Translations under genes and position numbers: made by a program
Assembly (NCBI GenBank): GCA_910588945.1
Contig: CAJUSF010000022.1
Coordinates: forward strand, 1-62,820
Length of the DNA: 62,820 nt
DNA from: an uncultured Eggerthellaceae bacterium
Lineage (GTDB): Bacteria > Actinomycetota > Coriobacteriia > Coriobacteriales > Eggerthellaceae
Reading direction: 5' to 3'
The notes under the pieces: model-generated
Databases searched by the model: none
Told to the model about the DNA's origin: nothing
What the model saw: only the letters and a program-made list of their open reading frames with translations
Shown: piece after piece, positions 17,243-26,566 of the stretch
How the letters are laid out: every line of letters begins with the position of its first letter
How positions within the stretch are numbered: the stretch's first letter is position 1

Positions 17243-19396
17243 TCAGCTTCTACGCGACGAGCCGTAAGCTGAATGCTTGCGATTCCCATATGCGCTCCCT
17301 TTTCGAGCGCTCTTGCGAAGCTCCTTGAGAACATCCTCTTCATCCGTATCCTCCACGGTAGTTCGAAGCTTCACCACCTGATCGCGCAATTTGGCTGCTT
17401 CTTCAAAGTCCATATTGGCAGAGGCGGCCTGCATCTCTTCCTCCATGGACATGATCATGCGCATAACCTCATCGCGTGACAACTCTGCAAGCTCACGATT
17501 AATCACCTCCGCATCAAGGGACTCCGTGCTATCAACGATCGAGCCCATGATGTCGTTTATCGCCTTGCGAATGGTCTGCGGCTCTATTCCGTGTTCTTCG
17601 TTGTATCGCATCTGGATATCACGACGGCGACGCGTCTCGGTGATAGCTCGATGCATGGAGTCAGTCTCTCGATCGGCATACATAATCACCTGGCCAGAAA
17701 CATTCCTTGCAGCACGCCCGATCGTCTGGATGAGCGAGCGCTGATTGCGCAGGAAACCCTCCTTGTCGGCATCGAGTATGGCGACGAGACTGACCTCAGG
17801 AAGATCAAGACCCTCCCTCAACAGGTTGATTCCGACAAGCACATCGAATTCTCCTTTGCGCAGATCGCGCAGGATCTCAACGCGCTCCACTGTTCCTATA
17901 TCCGAATGCATGTAACGTGCACGCACGCCTTGATCGAGCAGGTGATCGGTAAGATCTTCGGCCATCTTCTTCGTAAGGGTGGTTATAAGCACGCGCTCAT
18001 CTTTTGCGGCTCGCTCTTTCGCCTCGTCGATGATGTCGTCAATCTGCGAAAGAGACGGACGCACAACGATCTCTGGATCCAGAAGTCCTGTCGGACGAAT
18101 GATCTGCTCGACGGTCGCTTGGCTCACCCTTTCTTCGTAGTCGCCGGGCGTGGCGCTGACGTAGACGAACTGCGGCACACGATCCTCAAATTCGTCGAAG
18201 CGAAGAGGGCGGTTATCGAGCGCCGAAGGAAGGCGGAAACCGTGTTCGGCAAGTGTAACCTTGCGAGAGCGGTCGCCCTCATGCATGCCTCTGATCTGCG
18301 GCACAGTCACATGGCTCTCGTCGATTATGCACAGAAAATCCTTCGGGAAATAATCGATAAGGGTGTAGGGCGGCTCGCCCGGCTGCCTGCCATCAAGATG
18401 CCGTGAATAATTCTCGATCCCGGAGCAAAAACCCATGGTCTCAAGCATCTCAAGATCATAGTTCGTGCGCATCTCAAGGCGTTGAGCTTCGAGCAGCTTA
18501 CCCTCTTCATTGAACTGTTGAAGACGATCGCGCAGCTCATCGCGGATGGTGCCGAGCGCCTTATTCATCTTCGGCCGCGCAGTGACATAATGCGAAGCAG
18601 GCCAGATAGGAAGCGCATGATATCTATTGAGCACTTCTCCGGTAACATTGTCGATCTCGGTTATCTCTTCGATCTCGTCTCCCCAGAAATCTACCCTGAT
18701 CGGGTTGTCTGCATAAGGAGGGAATATGTCGAGCGAATCACCACGCACGCGAAATGTTCCGCGCTTGAGCTCGTAGTCATTTCGATCATATTGGATGTCG
18801 ATCAGATCGTGGATGATATCATCGCGATCATATTCGACTTCCTTGTCAAGAAAAACCGCCATACCGGCGTAGTCTTGCGGCGACCCGATGCCGTAGATGC
18901 AGCTAACAGATGCCACCACGATGACATCGCGACGCGAGAGCAGCGCACTTGTAGCAGCATGGCGCAGCTTTTCGACCTCTTCGTTGATCGAAGCGTCTTT
19001 CTCAATGAATGTATCGGATGTGGGCACATAAGCCTCGGGTTGATAGTAGTCGTAGTAGCTGACGAAATACACAACAGCATTGTTGGGAAAGAATTCCTTG
19101 AGCTCGCTTGCCAGCTGTGCAGCAAGTGTCTTGTTAGGTGCCAACACGAGCGTTGGCTTTTGAACCGCTTCGATCGTCTTTGCCATGGTGAAAGTTTTGC
19201 CGGATCCAGTAACGCCTAGAAGCGTCTGATAGCGAAGACCATCGGCGATGCCTTTAGCGAGCTCTTCTATGGCCTTAGGCTGATCGCCCGAAGGCTCATA
19301 TGGAGATATCACCTCGAGCGGTGCCGACGACAAAACATCGGCGGAGGGCTTCCCCTCCATTTCTATACCATCTATGTTGCTCAGATGTGTGGACAT
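17243..19396 (-). CDS. uvrB: Excinuclease ABC subunit B
   Basis: 717 residues. Walker A GVTGSGKTFTMA near residue 62, the damage-probing beta-hairpin segment (YYDYYQPEAYVP near 113), helicase motif LCIIDESHVT near 355, motif VGINLLREGLDLPEV near 520 and a C-terminal UvrC-binding UVR domain (MDFEEAAKLRDQV near 655). It loads onto damaged DNA with UvrA and recruits UvrC for nucleotide excision repair. A GGGGAAG precedes the ATG. uvrA and uvrC are not in the window. Confidence 0.97.
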   Translation of the reverse strand: MSTHLSNIDGIEMEGKPSADVLSSAPLEVISPYEPSGDQPKAIEELAKGIADGLRYQTLLGVTGSGKTFTMAKTIEAVQKPTLVLAPNKTLAAQLASELKEFFPNNAVVYFVSYYDYYQPEAYVPTSDTFIEKDASINEEVEKLRHAATSALLSRRDVIVVASVSCIYGIGSPQDYAGMAVFLDKEVEYDRDDIIHDLIDIQYDRNDYELKRGTFRVRGDSLDIFPPYADNPIRVDFWGDEIEEITEIDNVTGEVLNRYHALPIWPASHYVTARPKMNKALGTIRDELRDRLQQFNEEGKLLEAQRLEMRTNYDLEMLETMGFCSGIENYSRHLDGRQPGEPPYTLIDYFPKDFLCIIDESHVTVPQIRGMHEGDRSRKVTLAEHGFRLPSALDNRPLRFDEFEDRVPQFVYVSATPGDYEERVSQATVEQIIRPTGLLDPEIVVRPSLSQIDDIIDEAKERAAKDERVLITTLTKKMAEDLTDHLLDQGVRARYMHSDIGTVERVEILRDLRKGEFDVLVGINLLREGLDLPEVSLVAILDADKEGFLRNQRSLIQTIGRAARNVSGQVIMYADRETDSMHRAITETRRRRDIQMRYNEEHGIEPQTIRKAINDIMGSIVDSTESLDAEVINRELAELSRDEVMRMIMSMEEEMQAASANMDFEEAAKLRDQVVKLRTTVEDTDEEDVLKELRKSARKGSAYGNRKHSAYGSSRRS

Positions 19397-19779
19397 TCTT
19401 CCCCTTCTACATGCGTCATGTTTTTATTCATTTTAACGCATTATGAGTACATTTGTACGATATGTAAAAAGTTCACATTAAATATAGAAAAGGACAGGAT
19501 CGAGATCCTGCCCCTACAAAGCGCTGCACAAGCTAAGCTAATGAAGCTCAAACAATATGAATCCATGAAACTGCAGATAGCTGAAAAGACAGCGAGCGAC
19601 ATATCCAGTGGTTCAGATTTGCGCGAAAGCACGACGAAGTGTACTTCGCTACTCGAGGAGCGCTTGGAACACAAAGATGAACCGCTGGGATGTCGCGCAG
19701 CGTCATATCATTCCGATGCCCATTATAGGGCATCGGAACTATAAAGGAATATAAGCGGCAACGGATGACGAAGGGAGAT

Positions 19780-19867
19780 AAGGAAAAGACCCGCGGCAAC
19801 GGGTCTTAACCAAATCATCTGTACCTGCGCCGCCCGCCTCACATTAATCAGTCCGGGCTTCGCTGGT
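19780..19867 (-). ncRNA. Possible small RNA between a TATAAT box and a terminator
   Basis: On the minus strand a TATAAT (19879-19874) is followed about 60 bases later by a GC-rich terminator (19807-19784). A transcript from it would be about 88 bases. No family is recognised and the -35 box is poor (TTGAGG lies 21 bases away). Alternatively the hairpin is simply the coaE terminator. Confidence 0.25.
19784..19807 (-). terminator. Rho-independent terminator downstream of coaE
   Basis: Minus strand: AAGACCCG and CGGGTCTT form an 8-bp stem with a 6-base loop, followed by TTTTCC. It lies about 110 bases past the coaE stop. Confidence 0.55.
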
Positions 19868-19919
19868 GTTTTCATTATAGCATCTTGGGCTCTAATAAGT
19901 CCTCAACACGAAATCGTTG

Positions 19920-20516
19920 CTAATTTGCGGAACTATACTCCTTCCACCAAGCCTTCACATCGCTGTAGAGAGCCTCTTTGGTGGAGTCGTTGTTGAAGAC
20001 GACATCTGCCGCCTCGACGCGATCAGCATCGGTGATCTGACGCGCAATGCGGCGACGGACATCCTCCTCATCGAATCCGGATGCAACTGCGCGCTCGATA
20101 CGCGCATCCATCGGAGCCAATATTGCAATAACAACATCTGCAGAATTCGCAAGGGAAACGCGGTTCTTGAAGACTGAGAACTCCACGACGACGGCTTCGG
20201 TGCCACTCGCCTCGAGCTCATCAATCCTGTCCATGAACGACTCTTCAATCCTCGGCATGGTAATGCGATTGAGCTTGCGCGTCTCAGCCGGATTCTGGAA
20301 GGCCTTCTCAGCCAACCTCGAACGAACGATCTGGCCGTCGTCACCCAAGATATCATCGCCAAACGCATCGACAAGCTCGCCGCGAACGATATCCCATGTA
20401 AGAACATCATGACCGACCTTATCGAGATCGATATGTGCCAGCCCTTGGTCAACCAACGCTTTAGTGGCCGAGGACTTACCCGCACCCATTCCGCCGATGA
20501 TGAAGAGTTGTTTCAT
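19920..20516 (-). CDS. coaE: Dephospho-CoA kinase
   Basis: 198 residues, the usual size. P-loop GGMGAGKSSATK near residue 8, the DLDKVGHDVL segment near 32, the CoA-lid region (RITMPRIEESF near 85) and the RRRIARQ segment near 150 match CoaE. It phosphorylates dephospho-CoA, the last step of CoA synthesis. An AAGGGA precedes the ATG. It lies 48 bases after rpsA in the same direction and may be co-transcribed with it. Confidence 0.95.
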   Translation of the reverse strand: MKQLFIIGGMGAGKSSATKALVDQGLAHIDLDKVGHDVLTWDIVRGELVDAFGDDILGDDGQIVRSRLAEKAFQNPAETRKLNRITMPRIEESFMDRIDELEASGTEAVVVEFSVFKNRVSLANSADVVIAILAPMDARIERAVASGFDEEDVRRRIARQITDADRVEAADVVFNNDSTKEALYSDVKAWWKEYSSAN

Positions 20517-20564
20517 TTATATCCCTTACTGTTGCAACCGATTTGCAAGTTTGCGATCGCGGAA

Positions 20565-21914
20565 TTACTCGGCATCCGCCTGAGCAGCCTCGAGAGCTTC
20601 TTCCTGTGCCTCGGCAGAAGGCTCTGCTGTAGCACCCTCAGAAGCGGTCGGATCCTCGACTGTCTCTGCTGGGCTGCCCTCTACAGCAGTATCAGTATCA
20701 ACAACAGCCTCATCTTGCACCTCGGCAGAAGGCTCTGCTGCAGGCTCTGCGGACTCAGTGTTCTTCGCAGGCTTCTCCGCTGCCAGCGACTCGTCAACCT
20801 CGATCTCGAATCCGAGCTCCTCAGCAGCTGCCTTCATGGACAGCGAGATACGACGACGCTCAGGGTTGATCTCCATGACCTTGACCTTGACATCCTCGCC
20901 CTGCTTAACAACCTGTGCAGGTGTATCGATATGCTTGGAAGACATCTCAGAGATATGTACGAGACCCTCAACAGAATCGCCCAGCTCAACAAATGCGCCA
21001 AACGGAACGATCTTTGTGACCTTGCCATCAACGATGGTGCCAACAGGATAGTTCTCAACGAGCTTCACCCACGGATCCTCGGTAGTCTGCTTGAGACCAA
21101 GAGAGATACGCTCGCGCGTGAGATCGACATCAAGAACCTCAACCTCAACCTCGTCACCCACTTTGACGACCTCAGAAGGATGATTTACATGGTTCCAAGA
21201 AAGCTCGGAGATATGTACGAGACCGTCGATACCGCCAAGGTCGACAAACGCACCGAAGTCCACGATGCTCGAAACCTGTCCCTTGAGACGCATGCCCTTC
21301 GTGAGCTTGGAAAGGATCTCCGTGCGCTCCTGCTTGCGGCCTTCCTCGAGAAGAACGCGGCGAGAAAGGACGACATTGTTGCGGTTGCGGTCCATCTCGA
21401 TGACGCGCGCTTCGATCTCGGTGTTGAGATACATATCGAGATCCTTGACGCGACGAAGATCAACAAGAGATGCAGGAAGGAAGCCGCGAAGACCGATATC
21501 GAGGATAAGACCGCCCTTGACGACCTCGATGACCTCGCCTGTGACGACCTCGCCGGCCTTGAATTTATCTTCAACCTGAATCCATGCACGCTCGTACTCA
21601 GCGCGTTTCTTGGAAAGGATGAGGCGACCGTCCTTGTCTTCCTTCTGAAGGACCAAAGCCTCGATATGATCGCCAAGGTTCACGATCTCAGACGGATCGA
21701 CATCCTTGCGAATGGAAAGCTCACGAGCTGGGATAACGCCTTCGCTCTTGAAGCCGATGTCAACGAGAACTTCATCATGCTCCAGCTTGACAACTGTGCC
21801 GTCGACGAGATCGCCCTCATCGAACTCGGTCAGTGTGCCATCGATCATGGCGTTGAGTTGCTCATCCGAAACATCGTCGAATTCGATGACGGACGTGTTC
21901 TTGATTTCGGTCAA
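20565..21914 (-). CDS. rpsA: 30S ribosomal protein S1 (four-domain form)
   Basis: 449 residues from a TTG preceded by AAAGGGG. Four S1 RNA-binding domains lie at about 35-105, 120-190, 205-275 and 290-360 (typical FGAFVDLGG, HISELS, KQTTEDPW motifs), as in Gram-positive S1 proteins. Residues 375-449 form an acidic Ala/Glu/Ser/Thr-rich tail in which AEPSAE-Q-EA occurs twice; the two copies are encoded by a perfect 21-base direct repeat (20609-20629 and 20720-20740). S1 helps mRNA bind the ribosome. Confidence 0.93.
   Translation of the reverse strand: MTEIKNTSVIEFDDVSDEQLNAMIDGTLTEFDEGDLVDGTVVKLEHDEVLVDIGFKSEGVIPARELSIRKDVDPSEIVNLGDHIEALVLQKEDKDGRLILSKKRAEYERAWIQVEDKFKAGEVVTGEVIEVVKGGLILDIGLRGFLPASLVDLRRVKDLDMYLNTEIEARVIEMDRNRNNVVLSRRVLLEEGRKQERTEILSKLTKGMRLKGQVSSIVDFGAFVDLGGIDGLVHISELSWNHVNHPSEVVKVGDEVEVEVLDVDLTRERISLGLKQTTEDPWVKLVENYPVGTIVDGKVTKIVPFGAFVELGDSVEGLVHISEMSSKHIDTPAQVVKQGEDVKVKVMEINPERRRISLSMKAAAEELGFEIEVDESLAAEKPAKNTESAEPAAEPSAEVQDEAVVDTDTAVEGSPAETVEDPTASEGATAEPSAEAQEEALEAAQADAE
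20609..20740. repeat. 21-base direct repeat within the rpsA 3' end
   Basis: The same 21 bases (starting CCTCGGCAGAAGG) occur at 20609-20629 and 20720-20740, both in frame and encoding the AEPSAE motif of the acidic tail. A slippage-prone site that could vary tail length. Confidence 0.8.
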
Positions 21915-22320
21915 AACGGACCCCTTTCAAATACTAGGGACCCTTTGCTCATGATGAATGATACTTACCATGCTCGCGCGCAAAGGCTAACGAATAGTTT
22001 GTACAACCAGCATGTCTCAAGGGCCAATACTTATGCGCTTGTTTTTACAAGCTGTAAAAGTATAGCACGCAATATGGCGCGATATGGCTAAATCCAACGC
22101 TTTTCTGCCCTGATACATAATCATTTTCTATAACTTCATCCCATATCAAGAGCTGAGCATTTTCATATAGGGATCGAATAGAGAAGCCAATGAGAATAAA
22201 AGATAGAAAGCGACATCTACAGCGGTTCAGATCTGCCGGAAAACCTCCGACGTACAACCTCACCACTAAGATGGCCTACATCGTGAAGATAAGCCGCTGA
22301 GATGCCGCGCAACATCCAAT
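21915..22320. other. Intergenic region upstream of rpsA
   Basis: 406 bases between the TSCPD gene stop and rpsA. A TATACT at about 22058-22063 on the minus strand is a possible rpsA -10 box without a good -35 partner, which would give a long leader of about 140 bases. No gene or RNA family is recognised. Confidence 0.45.
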
Positions 22321-22587
22321 TTATTTCGCCGGTTGTTCTAAGCCAGTAGCATCTCGCAGCGCCTGTGCAAGTTGGTCGGCGCAGCTTGTGGAGCGCGGTC
22401 CGCAAGTGTTTCCCTCAAGCGTTGCGATGACATCATCGACCTTCATGCCCTTGATCAGCTTCGAGATCGCCTTGAGATTTCCATTGCACCCGCCATGGAA
22501 CACAACGTCTCCCACTGTATCGCCATCTGTCTCGAGATCGATCTGCTTAGCGCATACGCCACGTGGGTGATAGGTAAAAGTTGCCAT
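22321..22587 (-). CDS. Small TSCPD-domain protein
   Basis: 88 residues. The sequence HPRGVCAKQIDLETDGD ... VFHGGCNGNLKAIS ... GNTCGPRSTSCADQLA carries the conserved cysteines and GGCxGN pattern of the TSCPD domain, which is also found near the C-terminus of vitamin B12-dependent ribonucleotide reductases. Stand-alone copies of this size are common in anaerobes; their function is unknown. AAAAGGAGAG precedes the ATG. Confidence 0.82.
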   Translation of the reverse strand: MATFTYHPRGVCAKQIDLETDGDTVGDVVFHGGCNGNLKAISKLIKGMKVDDVIATLEGNTCGPRSTSCADQLAQALRDATGLEQPAK

Positions 22588-22754
22588 TTTCTCTCCTTTT
22601 CGCTTTGTTTAGGACAATGATAAACAAACATTTCGAAAGAGAAAACGGCAACTGAAAGAATGGTCATCTGTGCTAGTTAAGCCGTGCTCATCTAGCGACT
22701 TGGCCAATGCGCGCCCCGCACCTGAGCTGCATGCGAGACGCGCCGCCCTCGCAC

Positions 22755-23093
22755 CTAGATCGCCTCTGAGCCGCGCTCGCCGGTACGGATACGCACCACC
22801 TCTTCGACAGGCGATATGAAGATCTTGCCATCCCCCACGCTGTCGGTCCTCGCCGCCGCGCATATCACGTCCACGATGCGGTTCACCTGCGCACCATCGG
22901 CGACGATCTCGAATTTAACCTTCGGCACCATGTTCAAGAGTACCTCGGTTCCTCTGAAATACTCAGTCCAGCCGTGCTGGTTTCCGCATCCGTTGACCTG
23001 ACTTATCGTCATGCCTGAGACGTCCGCTTTGAAAAGAGCCTCTTTGACCGCCTCCATCTTCTCCGGACGCACTATCGCGATAATTCTTTTCAT
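22755..23093 (-). CDS. glnK: PII nitrogen-regulatory protein lacking the T-loop tyrosine
   Basis: 112 residues starting at the ATG at 23093 (GAGGTG site; a TTG one codon earlier is less likely). The PII fold is clear: KRIIAIVRPEKMEAV, T-loop GNQHGWTEYFRGTEVLLN, KVKFEIV, and C-terminal GDGKIFISPVEEVVRIRTGE. Where E. coli GlnB/GlnK has Tyr51 (RGAEY) this protein has Val (RGTEV), so uridylylation or adenylylation at that position is impossible. It follows amtB by 13 bases; PII proteins in such pairs block the ammonium channel when nitrogen is plentiful. Control is probably by ATP/ADP/2-oxoglutarate binding only. Confidence 0.93.
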   Translation of the reverse strand: MKRIIAIVRPEKMEAVKEALFKADVSGMTISQVNGCGNQHGWTEYFRGTEVLLNMVPKVKFEIVADGAQVNRIVDVICAAARTDSVGDGKIFISPVEEVVRIRTGERGSEAI

Positions 23094-23106
23094 CAATGTT
23101 CACCTC

Positions 23107-24441
23107 TTAATCCAAACCCAGATATGCCGGATATGCCGACTCTCCGTGTGACGCGACGTCGAGTCCTTGTGCCTCCTGATCGTCGTCGACGCGCAGGCTT
23201 CCCTTGAAGAGAACCTTAACGATCAGCCCGATCAATACACTAAGGATAACTACGAACACTATCGTGACAAGAATTCCCAGCACCTGTGAACCCAGAAGAG
23301 AAAGATCCCCTGTGTAGATAAGACCCCCGAAATCCGTCCATGATAGCTCAGGCACGCAGAATACGCCTGTCAGAATGCCGCCGACAATCCCGCCTACGCA
23401 GTGGCATCCGAAAGCATCGAGCGCATCGTCGTATCCGATGGCCTTCTTTGCACGTGATATCGCAAAATAGCAGATAGGGCTTACGATCAAACCCATGACG
23501 ATCGCCGCCCATGGCTCGACAAAGCCCGCCGCAGGAGTGATGACCACAAGGCCAGCTACAAGCCCAGTCGCTGCACCTACAAGCGTCGGTTTTCCCACCT
23601 TCATACGCTCGACGATCATCCACGATATGAGACCTGCGGCGCTTGCAGCCACCGTGTTGAGCAGCGCAAGGGCAGCCACGCCATCAGCTGCAAACTCAGA
23701 GCCCGCGTTGAAGCCGAACCATCCGAACCACAAAAGAGTGGCGCCCAACACCACGAAAGGCACGTTATGCGGGCGATAGTTCAGCATCCCGAACCCTTTG
23801 CGCTTCCCCACGAGAATGCACAGGATCAGACCTGTAAGCCCTGATGAGATATGAACCACATCGCCGCCAGCGAAATCGAGCGCACCGATCATCTTACCTA
23901 TGAGAGAGCCTTCACCGCCCCAGACCATATGGGCTAGCGGCGCGTAAACGATCAGGACCCACACCGTCAAAAACACGCAAAGCGCACCGAATTTCATCCT
24001 TCCAGCCACAGCACCTGTGATGATAGCTGTCGTTATCATGGCAAATGCCAATTGAAAGACGATATTGATGATGGAAGGATAGGCGGCGGCTGCGTCCTCG
24101 GCAAGCACGAGCGTCTCTCCGCCCGCACCCGCACTGGCCACAGCGAATGTATCGGGCACGCTTTCGGCCTCGGCGATAAGATCGGTCACAACGCTCAAGC
24201 ATCCGATCTGATCGATGCCGCCGAAAAACGGTAGAGACCCGTCTCCTCCGTAGGCGAACGACCAGCCCGCAACGATCCATGTCACCCCAACAATCCCGAT
24301 GGCGACAAAAACCATTACCATCGTGTTCACTACGTTTTTCCGTCTGGACAGACCTCCGTAGAAAAACGCCAGACCGGGCGTCATGAGAAGCACGAGCATC
24401 GTGCATATCATCATGAATCCGGTCGATCCACTATCAAGCAT
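23107..24441 (-). CDS. amtB: Ammonium transporter
   Basis: 444 residues from the ATG at 24441 (GGGGGA site, MLDSGSTGFMM). About 11 membrane spans with Amt landmarks: ALAF/GGL start (TPGLAFFYGGLSRRKN), the pore histidine in VVHISSGLTGL near 190 and the second in GCHCVGGIVGG near 330. The frame extends 30 codons upstream without an SD site. The gene is paired with a PII gene directly downstream, a conserved arrangement for regulated ammonium uptake. Confidence 0.95.
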   Translation of the reverse strand: MLDSGSTGFMMICTMLVLLMTPGLAFFYGGLSRRKNVVNTMVMVFVAIGIVGVTWIVAGWSFAYGGDGSLPFFGGIDQIGCLSVVTDLIAEAESVPDTFAVASAGAGGETLVLAEDAAAAYPSIINIVFQLAFAMITTAIITGAVAGRMKFGALCVFLTVWVLIVYAPLAHMVWGGEGSLIGKMIGALDFAGGDVVHISSGLTGLILCILVGKRKGFGMLNYRPHNVPFVVLGATLLWFGWFGFNAGSEFAADGVAALALLNTVAASAAGLISWMIVERMKVGKPTLVGAATGLVAGLVVITPAAGFVEPWAAIVMGLIVSPICYFAISRAKKAIGYDDALDAFGCHCVGGIVGGILTGVFCVPELSWTDFGGLIYTGDLSLLGSQVLGILVTIVFVVILSVLIGLIVKVLFKGSLRVDDDQEAQGLDVASHGESAYPAYLGLD

Positions 24442-24662
24442 CTTTATCCCCCTTTTCATCTTTGGTTGATGTCTATAACCATTGAAAAGGAAGACAAGTG
24501 CACATCTGTTAAGACACTTCGGTTTTAACAAAGGGAAAAATAACTCTTATCGAAGGCGAAACCGCGATTTCACGCGATTGAAACATAGGGCGTTTTCGTA
24601 AGCGCAATCGGCCTTATTCGCTTGAGCGATCGAGAACGCATCTTCTGTTCAGGTGCTTTTGC

Positions 24663-26543
24663 TTATGAGGCAAGATGCTTAAGAATAGAAGTTGCGATGT
24701 CTTGCGCATCAAGGCCCACCTCAGCCAAGAGCAGGTCGGTGTTGCCTTGCATGATGAACCTATCGGGAATCCCGAGCACGAGCGCTGGCGCAGCATCGTC
24801 GATGCGGGCAAGTTCGGCAAGAACCCCTTCACCTGCTCCACCGGCAACGCTTCCCTCTTCAAGGGTCACGACCAGCTTACGCTCAGCCGCACGCGCGATA
24901 GCATCTACATCGAGCGGCTTTATCCAACGCATATCCACAACTTCAGTCGATATGCCCTTCTCGGCGAGCACGTCCGCAGCATGAAGCGCATTTTGAACCA
25001 TGCGTCCGAATGCAAGGATCGAAACATCGTCTCCTGAGCGCACCACACGCGAGCGTCCCTGCTCAAGCATCCGAGCTGGTTCGATCTTCGCGCCACAAGC
25101 CGCACCACGCGGATAACGTATGGCAACTGGGCCGCTCAGATCAAGGGCCGTATGAAGCGCGTGCACAAGCTCAGCCTCATCGGATGGAGCGAGCACCCTC
25201 ATGTTGGGGATCATGCGAAGGTATGCGATGTCGAACACGCCGTGATGCGTCGGTCCATCATCGCCGACGATGCCGGCTCTGTCGATCGCAAAGACGACAT
25301 CGAGATTCGGAAGCGACACATCCACGACCGTCTGATCTATCGCGCGTTGCAAAAACGTTGAGTAGAGCGCGACCACGGGTTTTTTGCCCGCCGCCGCCAG
25401 ACCTGAGGCCATGCCCACCGCTTGCTCCTCGGCGATCCCAACATCTATGAAGCGATCCGGGAACAACCTGCGGAACTCCTTGAGCCCCGTACCGCCCTCC
25501 ATCGCTGCTGTGATCGCGACGATATCTGGATTAGCTTTCGCCTCTTCAACAAGAGCGGATCCGAAAACTTCCGTATAACTGGGAGCACACGTGCCTTTGG
25601 GGCGTGCCTTACCGGTCGCAGGGTCGTAAGGACCCACCCCGTGAAAACGCTCGGGCTCGCGCTCGGCAGGCTCGTATCCTGCGCCTTTCTTCGTAACAAC
25701 ATGCATCATCACTGGAGCATCCATGTCCAGCACGACTTTGAGGGTCTCGCGAAGCTCGTGGATGTTCTGTCCGTCGATCGGCGCGGTGCAAACAATCCCG
25801 AGCTGCTCGTAGAGCATCGCATGCGGAATGAACATATGCTTGGTGGAATCCTTCATGCGTTTGCCGAATTCAGCGATGGCGTTGCTCATGCGACCGCCGC
25901 TCTCAAGGCGCTCCTGTACGAATTCGCGTGTATCACGATAGCTGTGAGTAGCGCGGATGTTGCCTAGATGCTTCATCAACGCGCCCACATTCTTCGAGAT
26001 AGACATCTCGTTGTCGTTCAGGATGATCACCATGGGAAGTTGCTGGCTTCCGATGTAGTTGAGTGCCTCAAACGCCATTCCGCCGGCCAATGCTGCATCC
26101 CCTATGAGCGCTACGATCTTCTCGTCAGTGCCTGACATCTGCTTGGCCTTGGCAAATCCTGATGCCACAGAAAGAGAATCCGATGCATGGCCTGATGGAT
26201 GCGCGTCATATTCGCTCTCGTTAGGACGCGGGAATCCGGAGATCCCGCCCAATTGGCGAAGCGAATCGAATCGAGAAAGACGCCCGGTAACGAGTTTGTG
26301 CGCATACGATTGATGTCCGACATCAAAGACGATCTTGTCCCTCGGGGAATCGATGAGACTGTGAACGGCAAGGATGATCTCAACGGCACCAAGCGATGAG
26401 GCGACATGTCCGCCGGTCTTAGACGTTGTGTCAATTATCTGGGAACGGATCTCCTGCGATAAGATCCCAAGCTCTTCTTCTGTGAGGACGTGAAGGTCCG
26501 CAGGAGAGTTTATAGAGCTGAGTATGCTATGAGGATCAGTCAA
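24663..26543 (-). CDS. dxs: 1-deoxy-D-xylulose-5-phosphate synthase
   Basis: 626 residues from a TTG with GAGGGAAG. Thiamine-diphosphate enzyme: DVGHQSYAHK near 75, ThDP-binding GDAALAGGMAFEAL ... LNDNEMSIS near 145-180, the pyrimidine-domain GIAEEQAVGMASGLA near 370 and a transketolase C-terminal domain. It makes DXP from pyruvate and glyceraldehyde-3-phosphate, the entry to the MEP isoprenoid pathway. Last gene of the run starting at 31028; it follows xseB by 23 bases. Confidence 0.96.
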   Translation of the reverse strand: MTDPHSILSSINSPADLHVLTEEELGILSQEIRSQIIDTTSKTGGHVASSLGAVEIILAVHSLIDSPRDKIVFDVGHQSYAHKLVTGRLSRFDSLRQLGGISGFPRPNESEYDAHPSGHASDSLSVASGFAKAKQMSGTDEKIVALIGDAALAGGMAFEALNYIGSQQLPMVIILNDNEMSISKNVGALMKHLGNIRATHSYRDTREFVQERLESGGRMSNAIAEFGKRMKDSTKHMFIPHAMLYEQLGIVCTAPIDGQNIHELRETLKVVLDMDAPVMMHVVTKKGAGYEPAEREPERFHGVGPYDPATGKARPKGTCAPSYTEVFGSALVEEAKANPDIVAITAAMEGGTGLKEFRRLFPDRFIDVGIAEEQAVGMASGLAAAGKKPVVALYSTFLQRAIDQTVVDVSLPNLDVVFAIDRAGIVGDDGPTHHGVFDIAYLRMIPNMRVLAPSDEAELVHALHTALDLSGPVAIRYPRGAACGAKIEPARMLEQGRSRVVRSGDDVSILAFGRMVQNALHAADVLAEKGISTEVVDMRWIKPLDVDAIARAAERKLVVTLEEGSVAGGAGEGVLAELARIDDAAPALVLGIPDRFIMQGNTDLLLAEVGLDAQDIATSILKHLAS

Positions 26544-26566
26544 ATCTTCCCTCGAACTTCCCTAGC

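Larger units (their letters stand above)
19397..19919. other. Intergenic region with a palindromic repeat and a possible small RNA
   Basis: 523 bases between uvrB and coaE, both read leftward. 19492-19516 carries a short palindrome (GGACAGGAT / ATCCTGCCCCTAC) also found at 44497-44521. 19784-19807 is a hairpin followed by T residues. A TATAAT at 19879-19874 (minus) sits about 85 bases upstream of that hairpin. No protein gene is supported. Confidence 0.6.

Noticed and set aside
20409..22091. 560-codon open frame on the + strand opposite rpsA
   Set aside because: Antisense shadow of the S1 gene with repetitive Leu/Arg composition; no family match.
22201..22405. 62-codon frame upstream of rpsA on the - strand
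   Set aside because: It overlaps the TSCPD gene in another frame and has no SD site or recognisable content.
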